Shown here piece after piece: positions 5,816-6,345 of a DNA stretch of 6,345 nt. Under the pieces are notes generated by a model, which had not been told where the DNA came from, ran no database searches, and saw only the letters and a program-made list of their open reading frames with translations. Both the position numbers and the translations under genes were made by a program. Numbering within the stretch: position 1 is the stretch's first letter; every line of letters begins with the position of its first letter. Source of the stretch: Bacteroidota bacterium (GTDB lineage Bacteria; Bacteroidota; Bacteroidia; Flavobacteriales; Schleiferiaceae); the NCBI GenBank assembly GCA_003023665.1, contig PXYR01000101.1, positions 1 through 6,345 on the forward strand, read 5' to 3'.

Positions 5816-6345
5816 ATGGCGAATTTAAAAGAGCTAAGAAACAGGATAACTTCCATTGGTAACACAATGAAAATCACTTCAGCAATGAAGATGGTTAGTG
5901 CAGCCAAGTTAAAGAAAGCGCAAGACGCTATTGTTCAGATGCGTCCTTATGCTTCTAAGCTAACAGAAATCCTGCAAAAGGCTTCATCAACCTTAGATAG
6001 CGGTGAAAACGCATACGGCGAATCACGCGAGAGTAATCGGACATGTCTTGTTGTAATTACTTCTAATCGAGGTTTATGTGGAGCTTTCAATTCAAGTATT
6101 GTCAAAAAGGCAAAATCATATATTGCGGACACGAGTGAAGAGCTTTCTATTGTTGCTATTGGAAAGAAAGCCGGAGATGCGTTTAGAGATGATTCAAGAC
6201 TTGTTGAGCGTAACGTAGAATTATGGGACAACATCAACTTTGATGCGGCATCATTATATGCGGAAAAACTAATGAAAGCGTATCTGTCTGGCGAATATGA
6301 TAAGGTGGTTCTTGTATACAATTCATTCCGCAACGCGGCTGTTCA
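5816..6345 (+). CDS. atpG: F1Fo ATP synthase subunit gamma, 5' part (cut by window end)
   Basis: Gamma is the central shaft that couples c-ring rotation to catalysis in the alpha/beta hexamer. The visible 176 codons start with MANLKELRNRITSIGNTMKI and TSAMKMVSAAKLKKAQ, the conserved N-terminal helix of the coiled-coil shaft that runs up into F1. The Rossmann-like domain follows, with LVVITSNRGLCGAFN (about 78-92; GLCG at 86-89) and VVLVYNSFRNAAV near the cut end. Families run about 285-300 residues, so roughly 110 are missing beyond the window. The frame stays open to the last base. ATG 5816 lies 47 bases after the atpA stop. That gap has only a weak imperfect hairpin, CTTAGGC (5780-5786) with GCCCAAG (5793-5799). 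Confidence 0.96.
   Translation, partial: MANLKELRNRITSIGNTMKITSAMKMVSAAKLKKAQDAIVQMRPYASKLTEILQKASSTLDSGENAYGESRESNRTCLVVITSNRGLCGAFNSSIVKKAKSYIADTSEELSIVAIGKKAGDAFRDDSRLVERNVELWDNINFDAASLYAEKLMKAYLSGEYDKVVLVYNSFRNAAV

Noticed and set aside
5947..6333. Long antisense open frame of 128 codons opposite atpG
   Set aside because: It lies wholly opposite a clearly conserved gamma-subunit gene, its product has no recognisable family pattern, and it is best explained as a shadow of atpG codons.
1..6345. A wholly new biological system, mobile element or CRISPR locus
   Set aside because: All genes belong to a conserved ATP synthase neighbourhood, base composition looks even, and there are no direct-repeat arrays, integrase or transposase genes, or attachment-like repeats.

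Overview
The window is a compact, single-strand gene block from a member of the Bacteroidota, most likely Flavobacteriia or a close relative. Four things point there. The first gene ends like PorW/SprE, a type IX secretion and gliding protein known only from this phylum. The gene order PorW/SprE, bactofilin, AtpZ, small membrane protein, atpB-E-F-H-A-G is a Bacteroidota arrangement. The ATP synthase a subunit has a signal peptide and a large His-rich N-terminal domain. Starts are preceded by A/T-rich sequence rather than clear Shine-Dalgarno motifs. Genus cannot be told from sequence reading alone.

Layout, all on the + strand: 1-465, 3' end of a PorW/SprE-like gene; 462-860, bactofilin, overlapping the previous stop by ATGA; 875-1087, AtpZ-like two-helix protein; 1092-1469, four-helix membrane protein of unknown function in the AtpI position; 1470-1652, the largest gap, with a candidate Bacteroidota promoter and a foldable leader; 1653-2786, atpB (a); 2816-3007, atpE (c); 3008-3091, an intra-operon gap with a strong terminator-like hairpin and a palindrome that exactly matches the FNR-type box TTGAT-N4-ATCAA; 3092-3592, atpF (b); 3602-4159, atpH (delta); 4188-5768, atpA (alpha); 5816-6345, 5' part of atpG (gamma), cut by the window edge. 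No gene-free stretch exceeds 300 bases. I see no RNA genes, mobile elements or CRISPR arrays.

The genes supply the membrane motor (a, c, b), stator connection (b, delta), catalytic headpiece subunit (alpha) and rotor shaft (gamma) of an F1Fo ATP synthase, probably proton-coupled. AtpZ and the adjacent four-helix protein are likely assembly or accessory factors. The beta and epsilon genes are not in the window; in many flavobacteria they lie elsewhere in the genome. The window is mostly a well-known operon. The points worth a second look are regulatory: the hairpin and FNR-like box between atpE and atpF, the atpB leader, the uncharacterised AtpI-position protein, and the coupling of a secretion gene and a cytoskeletal gene to the ATP synthase operon.
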